Positions 1-11,287 of a stretch of 64,000 bases of DNA are shown one piece after another. Numbering within the stretch: the first letter of the stretch is position 1; the number at the start of each line of letters is the position of its first letter. The position numbers were made by a program, and so were the translations under genes. The notes under the pieces were generated by a model that saw only the letters and a program-made list of their open reading frames with translations, ran no database searches and had not been told where the DNA came from. Origin of the DNA: Cocos nucifera (Eukaryota > Streptophyta > Magnoliopsida > Arecales > Arecaceae); contig QRFJ01001028.1 in the NCBI GenBank assembly GCA_006176705.1, positions 907,136 to 971,135 of the forward strand. The letters run 5' to 3'.

Positions 1-639
1 GCCCAGACGACATGGAGTTGGCCGAACGGCAGTATAGACACAAGTTATCTACTTGCTCGTCAAAATGAACCTTTGTCATGGGAGATTATTTGTGTAGGGA
101 CTTGAAAGAATCCAAGAATGCTGAAGCCATGGGATTATTGTTGCACAATTCTCGGATGAGTACCAAAATAATCTTGTAGTAGAGATAGAGCTTTCCATGC
201 TGAAATTTTCAAGGACTAGGAGGCCTTTGGTGTCAACATATTACAACCATTATCTCAGACTCCTTTAATCATGGCCGGATAAGTCCAACCAATTAATTTG
301 AAACTGGATTCAAGGAATAATGGACTCATAAGTTCCTAAATATATGGATTGTAATTTGTACAATAATTAGTAGATAGGATTTGACGTGTTTGTAGGAGTT
401 AATAAAGTTTCAGGATATTCGATTGTACCTCTAACTCAATTTTGAAATATATAAAACCTTTGTTGCTAAAATAACTACTGATGGCTTCAAAGGAACCATA
501 GCAATCTTTATCTCATACAGGTATAGTAATGGAGGATCACCAGAAGTGGGCAGAGTTTGGCATTTTACTTGATCGAGCTGTGATTTTGCAGTTGAGGTTG
601 ACATGATTAAGTTCGATTCTGCTGACTTATTGTCGTCTT
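1..639. other. No gene recognised (left edge)
   Basis: No convincing coding frame or RNA gene is seen. On the minus strand this segment lies downstream of the LINE ORF1 remnant at 640-1175, so it may be the decayed continuation of that element. I could not find endonuclease or reverse-transcriptase motifs in it. Confidence 0.4.
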
Positions 640-1175
640 CTTGGTTTGCTTCTGAGAAGGTAGCTTGATAGTTGAAATCCAAGGGCCATAAAGATAAGAA
701 GTTGGCATGGATGCCTTCACTCTATTAGCGTTTGATCCCTTGGCTTCAGTGGAGGCCATATTCTCAGTTGAGATTGCATTGGAGGAAACTATTTTAGGTT
801 AGGGCATTCTTAGTTGATGACCCACTCTACCGCAATCGCAACAACACATTGATATGTTTTGAAGGAAAAATGGATACCCCATCTCCTTGGTTCAGTCATC
901 ATACCAAGATCTAGTGGTTTGGTGCGGTCAGTTAGAACACTAGCTCTCAGCTTTCTTTTATCAAGGATCCTTTCGGTGTAATTGTAAAGAAAAAAATGGA
1001 ATACCTGCCGCTGCAGCAGCCAAGAGAACAAACTTCCGACACCATGTTCTATTGGAAGTTTGGGAAATTTGATCCAAGTTTGTCTGGAGTAAGATTTTGA
1101 CTCCCCAAAGTCCATGACCCTTGCATCCATATTTTGATCTGGTTTAGGATTTGAAAAGCAAAAGGAAGGAACCAT
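640..1175 (-). pseudogene. LINE (non-LTR retrotransposon) ORF1 remnant
   Basis: Read on the minus strand, this segment has the order of landmarks of plant LINE ORF1 (DUF4283 plus a CCHC zinc knuckle). First comes TWIKFPKLPIEHG, matching the family's W-[IV]-R-[LF]-P-x-L-P-[IL]-E block. Next is RTKPLDLG, the 'D-x-[ST]-K-P-L' block. Then CCCDCGRVGHQL, a zinc knuckle with C-x2-C-x4-H in which the final Cys is lost. Last, near 640-720, is YGPW, the short motif that follows the knuckle in many plant LINE ORF1 proteins. A stop interrupts the frame just after the knuckle. The ORF1 product is an RNA-binding chaperone for retrotransposition. This copy is a fossil: ORF2 was not identified and the reading frame is broken. 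Orientation and family are fairly secure; the ends are approximate. Confidence 0.65.
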
Positions 1176-2408
1176 TAGCCATCATGAATACCTTAACCTC
1201 ATTGTCGAGCTACGAATGTTTTTATTTAAGTCAAAGGAGGATATTCTACCCAAGAATTTCCTCACGATAGAAGTCTCCGGGCCTTTCTTTCAACTTTTAA
1301 GTCTTCTCTAGGAAAGATTGTGTTTTTATGAACTTTCTTTAAGCCTTGCTCTCTCTTTTTAATAAACTCTTTGGGCTTCTTGTCTTTTTTCCTCCCACCT
1401 TTGGCAATAGATACCCAAGATTTCTGCACCTGCTAATTAGTAGTAGCAGTAAAGGTAAACTTGAGGAAATCTCTAGATTGTCTAATCTAGCCTTGCGTTC
1501 GAGAAAGAGCTTTCCAAAGAGCATCTTATGGAACCATTATTTGGCCTCCGTCTTTTTTTTTACTAGACAGTTAAAGCACTTTTAGAGAGAGAACCAACTC
1601 CCAGGTGAGTTGGTTTGGCACTATCATCCTAAGGTGGTGCAATGTTGTTGGACTCCTTGCAAGATGATTCCAAGAAATTCAAACATATTTTTGTGGTAGG
1701 TAGTATGAGTGGTGCACTTCACAGTGTGTTCAGGACATGGTTCAAGTGCAGACACAAACACATGGACACATGCACATGCACATACAAATATTTAGCCGTG
1801 ATTTTAACAAATAGTTATCAGATTTGCAGTTCTAGCTATTTGAATAAGTTGGGTTAAGTGCAGCTATGGTTCAAGATAGATGTAGGCATTTGTGAATCCA
1901 TTTTGTGTTGAAAATCATTTTCAATCTTTTGAGCAATGTCTGATCTTTTGACTTAGCATCCACTGGATGCCCTCTAAGAGGAATTTAATGAATTTCCTGA
2001 TGCTTATTTTATTTTGGAAAAAAACTTATTTATTTTTATAAAAAAAAGTTGTAAAGTTATATTTTTAAGCAACTCCAGAGCACGGTTTTAGTAAGGCAAC
2101 TGTAGTGCATGATGACTTTGTCAGAAACTGTTAAAGGCCATTTCCAAATTTCAAAAGCTAAATTTTATAATATATTACTTCACAAAGTAATTGTTTGTGG
2201 AATTTAATATTATTTTTGTTATTTTGACTTAATAAACTCGATCAGTATTCCATGAACTCTGATAAGATTGGGAATCTATATTTATGCACGACATGATGAA
2301 AAGACCCAGTGAGAGCAAAAGTAAAACCATACTTATCATAAGTACACGTTTTGTGCACGAGAACAGGGTTTGCATATAGTTTGTTTTTCCTACAACTATG
2401 TTATATAT
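1176..2408. other. No gene recognised
   Basis: Short open frames on both strands show no family motif. The part next to 1176 may be the N-terminal portion of the LINE ORF1 remnant, but I could not align it with confidence. A dioxygenase exon that would belong with 8011-8265 was looked for here and not found. Confidence 0.4.
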
Positions 2409-2504
2409 TGTTGTGGGGTCATACCACCTCAACCAATGTCCTAGGGATTGATACTCAGGTGCTCTTGGGTTGACAAGAATACTGATGTGAGACTCAGCTA
2501 TGGA

Positions 2505-2705
2505 CGTTATCAAAAGACCGACCTCATTGGGAAGCCGACCTTATCAAAAGAGGTCACAAAAAATCCAACCTCATCAGAAGATTGACGGTCGAGCTTATCA
2601 GAAGGCTGACCTTATTGGAAGGTCGACTTCATCATAAGGCCGAGTTCATCAAAAAGCCAAGCTCATCAGAAGATTGACAACCGAGCTCATCAGAAGGCTG
2701 AAGTG
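2505..2705 (+). repeat. Short-unit tandem repeat in 5' LTR (CTCATCAGAAGG motif)
   Basis: Variants of a roughly 15-20-bp unit built on CTCATCAGAAGGCCGA recur many times, with interchange of C/T and A/G. The matching block in the 3' LTR (about 5428-5708) is longer. The two LTRs have therefore gained or lost units since insertion. Confidence 0.7.
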
Positions 2706-3645
2706 CTTAGTTTATATTAGTGTGACATCGATTTTAGTCAACAACATTGATTGAGATCAGCATGTTACCAATTTATAGATCAAAGGGTACAATTTATATG
2801 AATCCAACAGATCTCTGGATACATGACAATATCCTTGGACCAGTTCCATCAAATACTGATCTGTAGACATTTCGGTTACATAACAATTCGAATGATTGAC
2901 ATAATCAAAGAGACTTCAAGCAAGCAAATTGCCGATCTACATTGACGCACATTGGTCGATAGCCAATGTCAACTCCTACATTATCTATAGCAATCATCTT
3001 GTGGAGTTCATCTACGATCTTTGCAACTAAAGCTATAGTTGGCCACTATCTCATACATAGCTGGCAGGTCAGTTAAATACCGATCTAGAACTTTGACTGA
3101 TTCGCCTCAGCGAGACACCAAGTTATAGCTACAAGGTTACAGCTTTATAGACTGCCAGATCGGCAATTTACCGCCCTCACAACCGTGTTGGTGGGCTCGA
3201 TGGCTTACTTAAGTTCTGTTGTGAACCAAGGCCAGGTTTCAGCTATCCTGCAGATAATAGCTTAGGCGGAGATCGGTAATATACTATTATGGCTATCTTC
3301 ATTTTGTTTCAAGATTTTAACTATTCCAAAGAGCACCCTTATTCTGAGGCTAGGTTATGACCGACCTCGCTAGTAATCAGCAACAGCGGTATTATTACCT
3401 CAAGGCGAGATCGGCTAAAAATCAACCTGCCAACGCAGTATTTCACTTAGCATCGAAAAAAATCCAGAACTCTCTGACTTTGATACAGCTGTCATCCAGC
3501 TAGATTATAGTTGTCCTCCAGCTATACAACAGCTAATCCCACATGGGCTAATGATCCACAGCTGCCACCAAGCTAGCAAGTTCGTTACAATAAACTAACG
3601 GCTTAAAAACTCCAAATAGTCTAAACGGCCCGAGCAAATTTTCTT

Positions 3646-3653
3646 TATAAATA
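3646..3653 (+). promoter_or_regulatory. TATA box of the 5' LTR
   Basis: TATAAATA lies in the distal third of the LTR and is conserved at the same place in the 3' LTR (6705-6712). It is probably the element's own promoter. Confidence 0.55.
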
Positions 3654-3979
3654 GAGGGGCAGGTTATCCTTCCAAAAGGTAAGTCTAAGCACAAGATTCA
3701 TAGAGTCGATGCTCTACTGAAATCTGCTCTCGATTTTTTCACTGAAGGAAAATCGAACTTCTTTCTACTTAAATCCTCTTTTCTTGCCTTCTAGCCTTCC
3801 ATTTCCACTATCTGTTCTCAAGGTCTTAGCTGACTTAGGCATTGAAAGGTCCTAAATCGGAGGATACTCCACTAGTTCTTGAAACTTCTTTATAGGTTGA
3901 ACCGTGATCTACATCGACTCAACCCAAATTAGCTCTCCAGTGCGAGTTCTCTCCAACAATCTGAAGCATTGCTGCAATA

Positions 3980-5329
3980 GATTGGCGTTAGAGGAAGGGC
4001 TTTTTGTCCAAAAATTTTGTGAAAAAATGATGAATCAAAAAGCACAAAATAACTCTATGCCTTTACCGTCTTTTCCTGGAGACGTGCCAGAAGCAGTTTC
4101 ACCTCCACTTCAATGTACCATAGAGTGGCAACTAGAAGAAGTTTCTCAAGCAATTGTCTCAACACAATCAGCAACCAATCCATCACAATCAGCCTACTAC
4201 TGGGATCATCTACTATTGGGATCATCGACATTATGTCAGACCTTGGTGGAGATTGGGGGGCAGATGAAAGTTTTTTCCGACAAGGCAGTGCACTGACAAT
4301 GAGCCTTCAGTATAGTTTTCTTTGATATCTTAATTCTTATCCATAGGAGATCAGATCTCTACAATCAAGTTGAAGCATCCTTTATCCAAATGAGGTCATA
4401 AAGTCTGATCAAACAAGGATAAGAAAATCTATCCAAATGAGATATCCATTCAAGGAAACTCAAGTTCCGACTTGAAATTTTAAGACAACATATCTTTAAA
4501 AGGAAAGAAGATGAAACATCTCAAGATGAAACTCATTTGATATATGGGAGACCCAATCTGCCCATGAAGACATCGGACAGAGGTATTTCTTGAACCTCTA
4601 TTACATCCAATTTATTAAGATTGGTTTGTTCTTAATTAATCGATCTAATTCTTAAAGTCATATCTTTTTTAATATTTTGAAGTTTATTTATTATATTAAG
4701 CTACATCGGCTTCATGATTGATCCAACCGAGATCAGATAATGTTCATATTGTAAGGGGACAACATCTTTAGTCCCACATCAGTTGTGAGTTAAGAGAAAG
4801 TATGGCTTATATGGATTGGAATTTTCTCTCTTCTTGTAAAAGATAAAACCATGAAGCTCTAAATGACCAAGGCTCACTAAAGCCCAAAGATGGTCATGAG
4901 CCAAAATGGACAATACCTCATATACATGGCAGCAGAGTTAACCCAACCATCTGAGCCATCTAATCTCTTGACCGCAACAATTCATTATAAATATAATTAT
5001 CTAGTTAAACCCAGATCGAGCTATGTGAGGTTAGATAGACCAATATGTATATATATGCATATATTTTAAAAAGAAAATCTTTAACAAGATCTGAGGTCGC
5101 CTCGATAAGATCCGAGGTGGAAGAAACTAATCCTGATAGGATTTGAGGTAGAAGTCATCGATAAATACATATTAGCAATCTATACTGAAAACTTATCCGA
5201 AGGGATGTAGTGATTCATCTAAAGAACCAAGAAGCATAGATTCGCCATCTCGGACAAGTTAGGAACTTTTTTCATGGACTACTTATTTCATTCGAAGAGA
5301 CTACTTCAAACTCAAAAATAGGGGGCAAG
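3980..5329 (+). mobile_element. Internal region of the non-autonomous element
   Basis: Starts with GATTGGCGTTAGAGG, a primer-binding-like site whose TGGCG core is shared with the Tat element downstream. A frame open to 4296 has an internal Met at about 4027 and could give a leader peptide of roughly 90 residues (MNQKAQNNSMPLP...). It may be a gag N-terminal relic, but no domain is recognisable. The distal part contains several degenerate GATCYGAGGT repeats (about 5080-5150). The region ends in a purine tract (about 5314-5329, AAAATAGGGGGCAAG) directly before the 3' LTR, as expected for plus-strand priming. No pol domains are seen. Confidence 0.65.
4750..4979. repeat. Possible TRIM-like solo LTR nested in the element
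   Basis: A 230-bp segment starts TGTAAGGGGACAAC, includes TAGTCCCACATCAG and AAGCCCAAAG, and ends ACCGCAACA. The phrases 'gtcccacatcrgt' and 'aagcccaaag...ggacaatacctca' are typical of small TRIM-type LTRs in plants. No clear target duplication was found, so this is tentative. Confidence 0.3.
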
Positions 5330-7036
5330 TATTGTGGGGTCATACCACCTCAGCCAAAATCCTCGGGACTCATACTCAGGAGCTCTCGGGTTGATAAGAA
5401 TACTGATGTAAGACTCGGTTGTGGACGTCATCATAAGGACAACCTCATCAGAAGAGGTCATCAGAAATCCGACTTCATCAGAAGGTTGATAATTGAGCTT
5501 AATAGAAGGCCGATCGAGCTCATCAGAAGGCCAAGCTCATCAAAAGAATGACAACTGAGCTCATCAAAAGGTCGGCCTCATCATAAGGCTAAGCTCATTA
5601 GAAGAGGTCATCAGAAGGCCGACCTCATCAAAAGGTTGACAATCGAGCTTATCAGAAGGCCAAGCTCATCAAAAGGATGATAACTGAGCTCATTAGAAGA
5701 CCGACCTGTTTAAATTATATTAGTGGGACATCGATTTTGGTCAACAACATCGATTGAGATCAGCATGTTACCAATTTACAGGTCAAAGGGTACAATTTAT
5801 ATGAATCTAATCGATCTCTGAATACATGATAATATTCGTGGACCACTTTCATTAAATATCGATCTGCAGTTAGACACTTTGGTCACATAACAATTTGAAT
5901 GATTGGCATAATCAAAGAGACTTCAAGCAAGCAAATTGTCGATCTACATTGACGCACATCAGTCGATAGCCGATGTCAACTCCAACATTATCTATAGCAA
6001 TTATCTTGTGGAGTTCATCTACAATCTTTACAACTAAAGCTATAGCTGGCCACCATCTCATACACAGCTGGCCACCATCTCATACACAGCTGGCAGGTCA
6101 ATTAAATATTGATCTAGAACTCTGATTGATTCATATCAGCAAGATACCAAGTTACAGCTATAAGGTTACAGCTTTGTAGACTAGCCGGATCAGCAATTTA
6201 TCGTATAGACAGACCAGATCGGTAATTTACTGCCCTCACAACCATGTTGGTGGGCCCGATGGCTTGCTTAAAATCTGTTATGAAACAAGACCAGTTTTCT
6301 GCTGTCTTGCGGATAACAGCTTAGGCGAAGATCGGTAATATACTGTCTTGGCTATTTTCATTTTATTTCAAGATTTCAACCATGCTTGAGAGCACTCTTA
6401 TTCTGAAATCAGATTATCACCGACCTTGCCAGTAATCAGCAACAGCGTCAGCATTATCTCAAGACGAGATCGGCTAAAAATTGACCTACCAACACAGTGT
6501 TCCACTTAGCATCGAGAAGAATCCAGAACTCTCTGACTCTGATACAGCTATCATCCAGCTAGGTTATAGTTGTCCTCCAGCTACACTATAGCCAATCTCA
6601 CATGGGCTAATGGCTCACAGTTGCCATTAAGCTGGTAAGTTCGTTACAACAAACTAACGGCCTAACAAACTCTAAATAGCCAAATGGTTTGAGCAAATCT
6701 CCTCTATAAATATAGGGATAGGGTATGCTTCCGAAAGGTAAGTCTAAGTACAAGATTCACAGAGTTGACACTTTGCTGAAATCTGCTCTCGACTTTTTCA
6801 CTGAAGAAAGATTGAACTCCTTTCTACTCAAATCCTTTTTTCTTGCCTTCTAACCTTTTATTTTCACTATATATTCTTAAGGTCTCAGCTGACTTAGACA
6901 TCGGAGGGTCTTAAATCGGAGGATGCCCATCGGTTCTTGAGACTTCTTTGCAAGTTGATCCGTGATCTACATTAACTCAACTCAAATCAGCTCTCCAGCG
7001 TGAGTCCTCTTTAATAATTTGAAGCCCTACTACAAC
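5330..7036 (+). repeat. 3' LTR of the non-autonomous element (1707 bp)
   Basis: Aligns with 2409-3979 but is 136 bp longer. Part of the excess comes from extra units of the CTCATCAGAAGG block, part from a 23-bp tandem copy of the segment at about 6049-6094 (contains GGCCACCATCTCATACACAG), and part from a duplicated stretch near 6180-6235. It starts TATTGTGGGG, where the terminal TG is mutated to TA. It ends ACAACA at 7036, and TATGT follows. Confidence 0.75.
5428..5708 (+). repeat. Expanded short-unit tandem repeat in 3' LTR
   Basis: Same CTCATCAGAAGG-type units as in the 5' LTR, with more copies. Several units alternate the phrases GACCTCATCAGAAGG and GAGCTCATCAGAAGG. Confidence 0.7.
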
Positions 7037-8010
7037 ATATGTTATCTTCTATTTTGTACTAATGATATTTGTATTATTATTGGACTAGGCTTTTTTTTTT
7101 TTTTAAAAAAAAAAAACTTCATGTAATTATATGCCTCTTCTTGTCAAAGCAGCAAAGGAGAAATGTTTCTTCTTTCTTTCACATTAAACCAAATAGCTGA
7201 AAAATCAAATATTCTTTTTTCTTAAAAACTCATCTTTTTATTTTTTTCATGTTCCCTATTTTCTTTCTGCTACTTTCTTGTAGCTAACTCCGTGTTATGA
7301 AAGAACAAACAATTTAATAAAAAAGAAAAAAAGTGAAAGTCGACAATATTGAGAAATTTCTCTTATTTAATTGTGGTTAGATATTTAGAATTACACATAG
7401 ATAGATTGGCTAGTGCATTAAGGGATTAGGTCAATCCACTTGTCGTCCTCTTCGTTTCCTTCAACAAATGGAATGTTTTAGCACCATTTGAGAAAATTAT
7501 GGCTCTTTGTATGGCTTTATTTTTTTTTTAAAATTGATTTTTGCGAAAAGAACTTGCCCTTAACTTTCAACTTTCTCTCCACCTAAACAGATTCTAGTGG
7601 TACTTGAATGACAAATTCTTTACAGGAATTCTGAGCGATTAAACATATTGGAGAGTTAAGCCGGAGGCTATTATTTGCTCTTCTTTCCCCCTTTACCAGT
7701 AACATGCATTCATTCTGTTAGAAATTTCCAAGGTAACTGTCTTGTAATGCTTTATGTTTTGGATCTGCTTAGAAGGCTATAATATTGAATCTTTTTTCAC
7801 ATTTTAAATGGGTTAGCTGATAAAAGAGTACAATGTGGTAGAGGGAAGAAATCTATTTGGAACGATTTTGTACCATTGGAGTACACTATACGAGGGAGGC
7901 CAGAGTACAACTACAGCTCTATTTTCTGAAAAATTTTCTGAAATGTTTTGTTGTTTCTAAATCTATTTTTTTTTCAAATTTTTTAATATGTGCATTTTAT
8001 TTTTCAACAG
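7037..8010. other. Probable intron or flank upstream of the dioxygenase exon
   Basis: AT-rich DNA with T/A homopolymers and no coding frame. Its right end is a good splice acceptor: a T-rich tract followed by TTTTCAACAG at 8010. The expected preceding exon, which would carry the first iron ligands (H-x-D), was searched for here and not found. Confidence 0.5.
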
Positions 8011-8265
8011 ATGATCTCCAACGATGAATACAAGAGTGTGGAACATCGGGTGTTGGCCAATTCTAATCAAGAAGCAAGGGTTTCAATTGGTGTTTTCTTC
8101 AACCCTGGGAAGAGAGGGGAGTCTGAACTTTATGGGCCCTTACAGGAGTTGGTGTCTCCAGAAAACCCAGCAGGTTATCGAAATTTCACAATAGCAGAGT
8201 TCATGGGAACCTTCTTCAGTAAACAACTAGCTAGTAAATCCTTGATCGACCAATTTAAGTTATAG
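8011..8265 (+). CDS. 2-oxoglutarate/Fe(II) dioxygenase, ACC-oxidase-homolog type: last exon only
   Basis: This exon encodes the C-terminal 84 residues of a 2OG-Fe(II) oxygenase, starting MISNDEYKSVEHRVLAN at the splice acceptor and ending at a TAG at 8263-8265. In this family the His of S-V-E-H-R-V is the distal iron ligand. The Arg and Ser of ARVSIGVFF form the R-x-S pair that binds the 2-oxoglutarate 5-carboxylate. The tail (YGPLQELVSPENPAGYR, then an F-x-KL end) matches '1-aminocyclopropane-1-carboxylate oxidase homolog' proteins, which oxidise varied small molecules; the substrate cannot be told from this exon. Exons with the H-x-D motif and the N-terminal DIOX_N domain are absent from the window. 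Either they lie to the left across a long intron containing the LTR element at 2409-7036, or this is a stranded 3' exon. The exon itself has no stop or frameshift. Confidence 0.75.
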   Translation: MISNDEYKSVEHRVLANSNQEARVSIGVFFNPGKRGESELYGPLQELVSPENPAGYRNFTIAEFMGTFFSKQLASKSLIDQFKL

Positions 8266-8570
8266 AAAGATGTGTGGCCCATGAGGAAATGTAGTTAAAT
8301 AGCCATGCCATTGGTTCAAAAAGGGCAGAATGGGTTATGCAACCTCTAAAATGGATTCATCTTTACTTTTAGAAAGCGGCACAAACAAGTACAGTATGCT
8401 TCTGTTGTGTTTCCTATACATGCTACCTTCAGCATCTATCATGCTTCTGTTGGGTTTCCTGTACATGCTACCTTCAATATTATCTATCATGCATGGGTTG
8501 AAGTGTCTCTTTTTCCAAAATGTAATAACGAAGGCTGTTGTTCATTGGAAGATTCTTAAACACGGATAGC
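8266..8570 (+). other. 3' flank/UTR with a 45-bp tandem duplication
   Basis: Downstream of the dioxygenase stop, a unit starting ATGCTTCTGTTG at 8396 repeats at 8441 (period 45 bp; both copies continue into CATGCTACCTTCA). The open frame across it is a consequence of the repeat and no protein is proposed. Confidence 0.6.
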
Positions 8571-10800
8571 TATATCCGAAGGGCAGGTTGCATCTTTTTA
8601 GCTGGAAATTGTTATTTGATCCCTTAATTGTTTGTGAGGCAAGTATTAGCTTGATCACTAACCTCAAGAATATGAGTTATTTTATAGTTTCAAATTTTTG
8701 AAAAATAGATAACCTATCAATCTGCATGATTGGGTAAAACAATGTGATCTGAAACCACCTTGAGCCAACCAACAGGGTTTTCACTGATTATATTACCGCA
8801 TTTTGTTTCATTCCAACCTAATGCATAGGCAAGAGACTTCTAAAATAAATTATTTTTTATTTCTAATATATTTCAATGGTGTAGATTGTGATTAACAGTG
8901 TGGATTTTCATTAGAAATAATGTTCATATGATCATTGAATTTTATTACAAGACATTTAAGCTAATTATGCTCTCTCTCTCTCTCTGGGGAGCATTTTAAA
9001 CAAAGCCCCTCGACCTCCACATGGCAAACTTGACAAGTTACTCATGGCACAAGGCCAATCCCGTCTTGAAATGAAAAATATAAAACTATCATCAACACAA
9101 TAAAATAGCACATGCATCTCTGTAAGTGTTGAATAGCTTAAACAATCACTTAATACCGAGTAGCTACCGACAGATGGTTATGCCAAGTTATAAAACGACA
9201 AATCTAAGTTGTTCTTGTAAATTTGTGCTTACTCTGATGGCCCCAACCATTTGCTTAGCAGCCGGGGAATGATGCATTCCAAGTATTTTGATTTAGGTAA
9301 TTATAGTGCAAATGAGTCTCTCATCCATTTTTCCGAAAGGAAAAAAATAAACAGTTAGCCCATCAGGAAAATTGGCACCTCAAAGATTCACATGCCTTGT
9401 ACTTAAATGCACAAGTAAATAACAGAAGCATTGGATCTGCTATAAGCAAAGACCACAGTCTTGATATTTAAAAACAAAATAAAAAAGATGGAATCCACCG
9501 CACACCAACACGACAATATTTGTAAAATGAAAAATAAATAATTAAAAATTTTGAGCCATGGACCATGTTCGTGACATTTAAATGCAAAAGTGAATAATTA
9601 ATGTGTGAGTTTCTACATACACACACAGACAAGATTCTTCCGGGCAATAATCAAAAAATTATGTTGGCAAGTGAAGATGAGTACGGACTAGTAGATTCGT
9701 TTCAGCAAAAACAACGGGGCCGAGAATCCTAGAAACTAACGAAGTAAAAGAAAAAAATGCTTTAATGCGCAACCTTGGTGTCGGATAACTCCACTCCCAT
9801 GCAATCAAAAAAAAAAAAAAAAAAAAAAAAAGCACTCCCATGCGTCACATGGAGATTTGGGGTTTTATTGGAGGACCACAACATGTACGTATTGCGCTAC
9901 AGCTTGCATTATCGCATCCACTACTTTTGTAAATTATGCTAATCCTCACATGGTACATGGCAGATAAACTTTTTAATACCACTGTTGGGGCAGGTAGAAT
10001 GGATTATTCATATGCAGTTGCTTTGGGATATAAAAAAAATAATTTTTTTTAATAAATTATTATATTTAGTATAAAAATAGGTATAAAAAATGATAAAATG
10101 AATGGTGGATCCATCGAATCTATTTTTATAAAATATAATATAAAATAAATATCCTTGAGGAGATGGTGTTTATTTTCTCACATTAAATTCTTGGGTGGCG
10201 TTAATCTCAAAATATTATTTATTTGACAAAAATGCCATCATAAAATAAGATAGAAGTATTATTGCATATATTATAGTAATCATATTGATATAGTTATTAT
10301 TAATTATATTACTATATATTATATTATATAAATATATCAATGCATGATTAATAATATTTATAAATAATTGATAAATATTTATTACTTATCAATAAATGTG
10401 ACATAGGATTTATTAATAATTAATAAATTCATCGATATAGCAAAATATACTAGAATTTATTTATAATAATTTTTTTAGTAAAAATAATTAATTAAAAATA
10501 TTTATTAATTCATATAAATATATTTTATAATTTAAAATATTCAGTATTGATGGTGTTTATATAAGTGGGCCATAAAATGGTCAATAACTAGACTAAAAAG
10601 ATATTATTATCTAAATTATTTATTTAAAAATATTGTTTAAAATTTAATTTATTTCCAATAAAATGCTTTCAACCAAATTTAGTAATTTTTTTAAATATTA
10701 TTTTTTTAAATAATTTTTCATTAATCAAAATATAGTAAAATTTATTTTTTTTCTATAATAATTATTTTAGATAAATAGTTTTCATAGCACAGTAGTAATA
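8571..10800. other. Intergenic; no gene seen
   Basis: About 2.2 kb between the dioxygenase exon and the caleosin promoter. It becomes very AT-rich from about 10,020 onward. The only structure I can support is the bare poly(A) insertion at 9792-9843. Confidence 0.5.
9792..9843 (+). mobile_element. Minimal retroposition scar: poly(A) between 11-bp direct repeats
   Basis: The direct repeat CACTCCCATGC occurs at 9792-9802 and 9833-9843. Between the copies lie only 30 bases: AATC, a run of A, then a terminal G. This is the signature of target-primed reverse transcription by a LINE machinery, with target duplication and poly(A) tail, but almost no template was copied. Confidence 0.6.
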
Positions 10801-11249
10801 ATTATTTTTTTATAGTAATTTTTTTTTTCATAATTACAACGACGTGTCTCCCGCACCTTGGACTCTTGGTTTTCACGATTACAAAAACGCTGCAGCGGCA
10901 ACGGACTTTAACAAGCATTCGCATTCCGCATGTCCCACGAGCCTTAAGACCACCATCAAGAGCCGAAAATGATTCGGACGTGGCAACTAGACCATCGCTT
11001 TGTCTGGCACGTGTTGATCGGTGTGGGCCCCAGAAAAGAGTCCATACCGTTCTTGGCCCCACAGCTGCACGGGGGATCGTCCACCGGCCGCTTTGAGATC
11101 TGTGCAGATGGTTCCCGCGAATGGAGGTGACGGCAACTCCGATCCGGTTGTGATCGGTTCCAGTCAATGTGAAACCGATTGCGAAAAGAAAGCAAGCAAG
11201 CATGCCGTCGAACGTGACGCGATTCCCTCCCCAGAGGGAAAGCAAAAGC

Positions 11250-11287
<38 letters not shown>

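Larger units (their letters stand above)
2409..3979 (+). repeat. 5' LTR of the non-autonomous element (1571 bp)
   Basis: Begins TGTTGTGGGGTCATACC and aligns along its length with 5330-7036. It contains a GA-rich short tandem repeat block near its start, a TATA box (TATAAATA, 3646-3653) that probably defines the U3/R promoter, and an end at 3979 just before the primer-binding-like site. The terminal CA is changed to TA here. Confidence 0.75.
2409..7036 (+). mobile_element. Non-autonomous LTR retrotransposon with a short internal region
   Basis: Two long direct repeats (2409-3979 and 5330-7036) flank only about 1350 bp. A primer-binding-like site follows the first repeat and a purine tract precedes the second. 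The 5-bp flanks are TATAT (2404-2408) and TATGT (7037-7041), 4 of 5 identical, consistent with an aged target duplication. No protease, reverse transcriptase or integrase is encoded, so the element needed enzymes in trans. The segment starting AGATTGGCG at 3979 resembles the one after the 5' LTR of the Tat-type gypsy element at 18432 (both read AGATTGGCG[TC]TAGA). This makes a Tat element the likely helper, which is an inference. In size and structure it resembles a LARD-like or internally deleted derivative. Confidence 0.75.
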
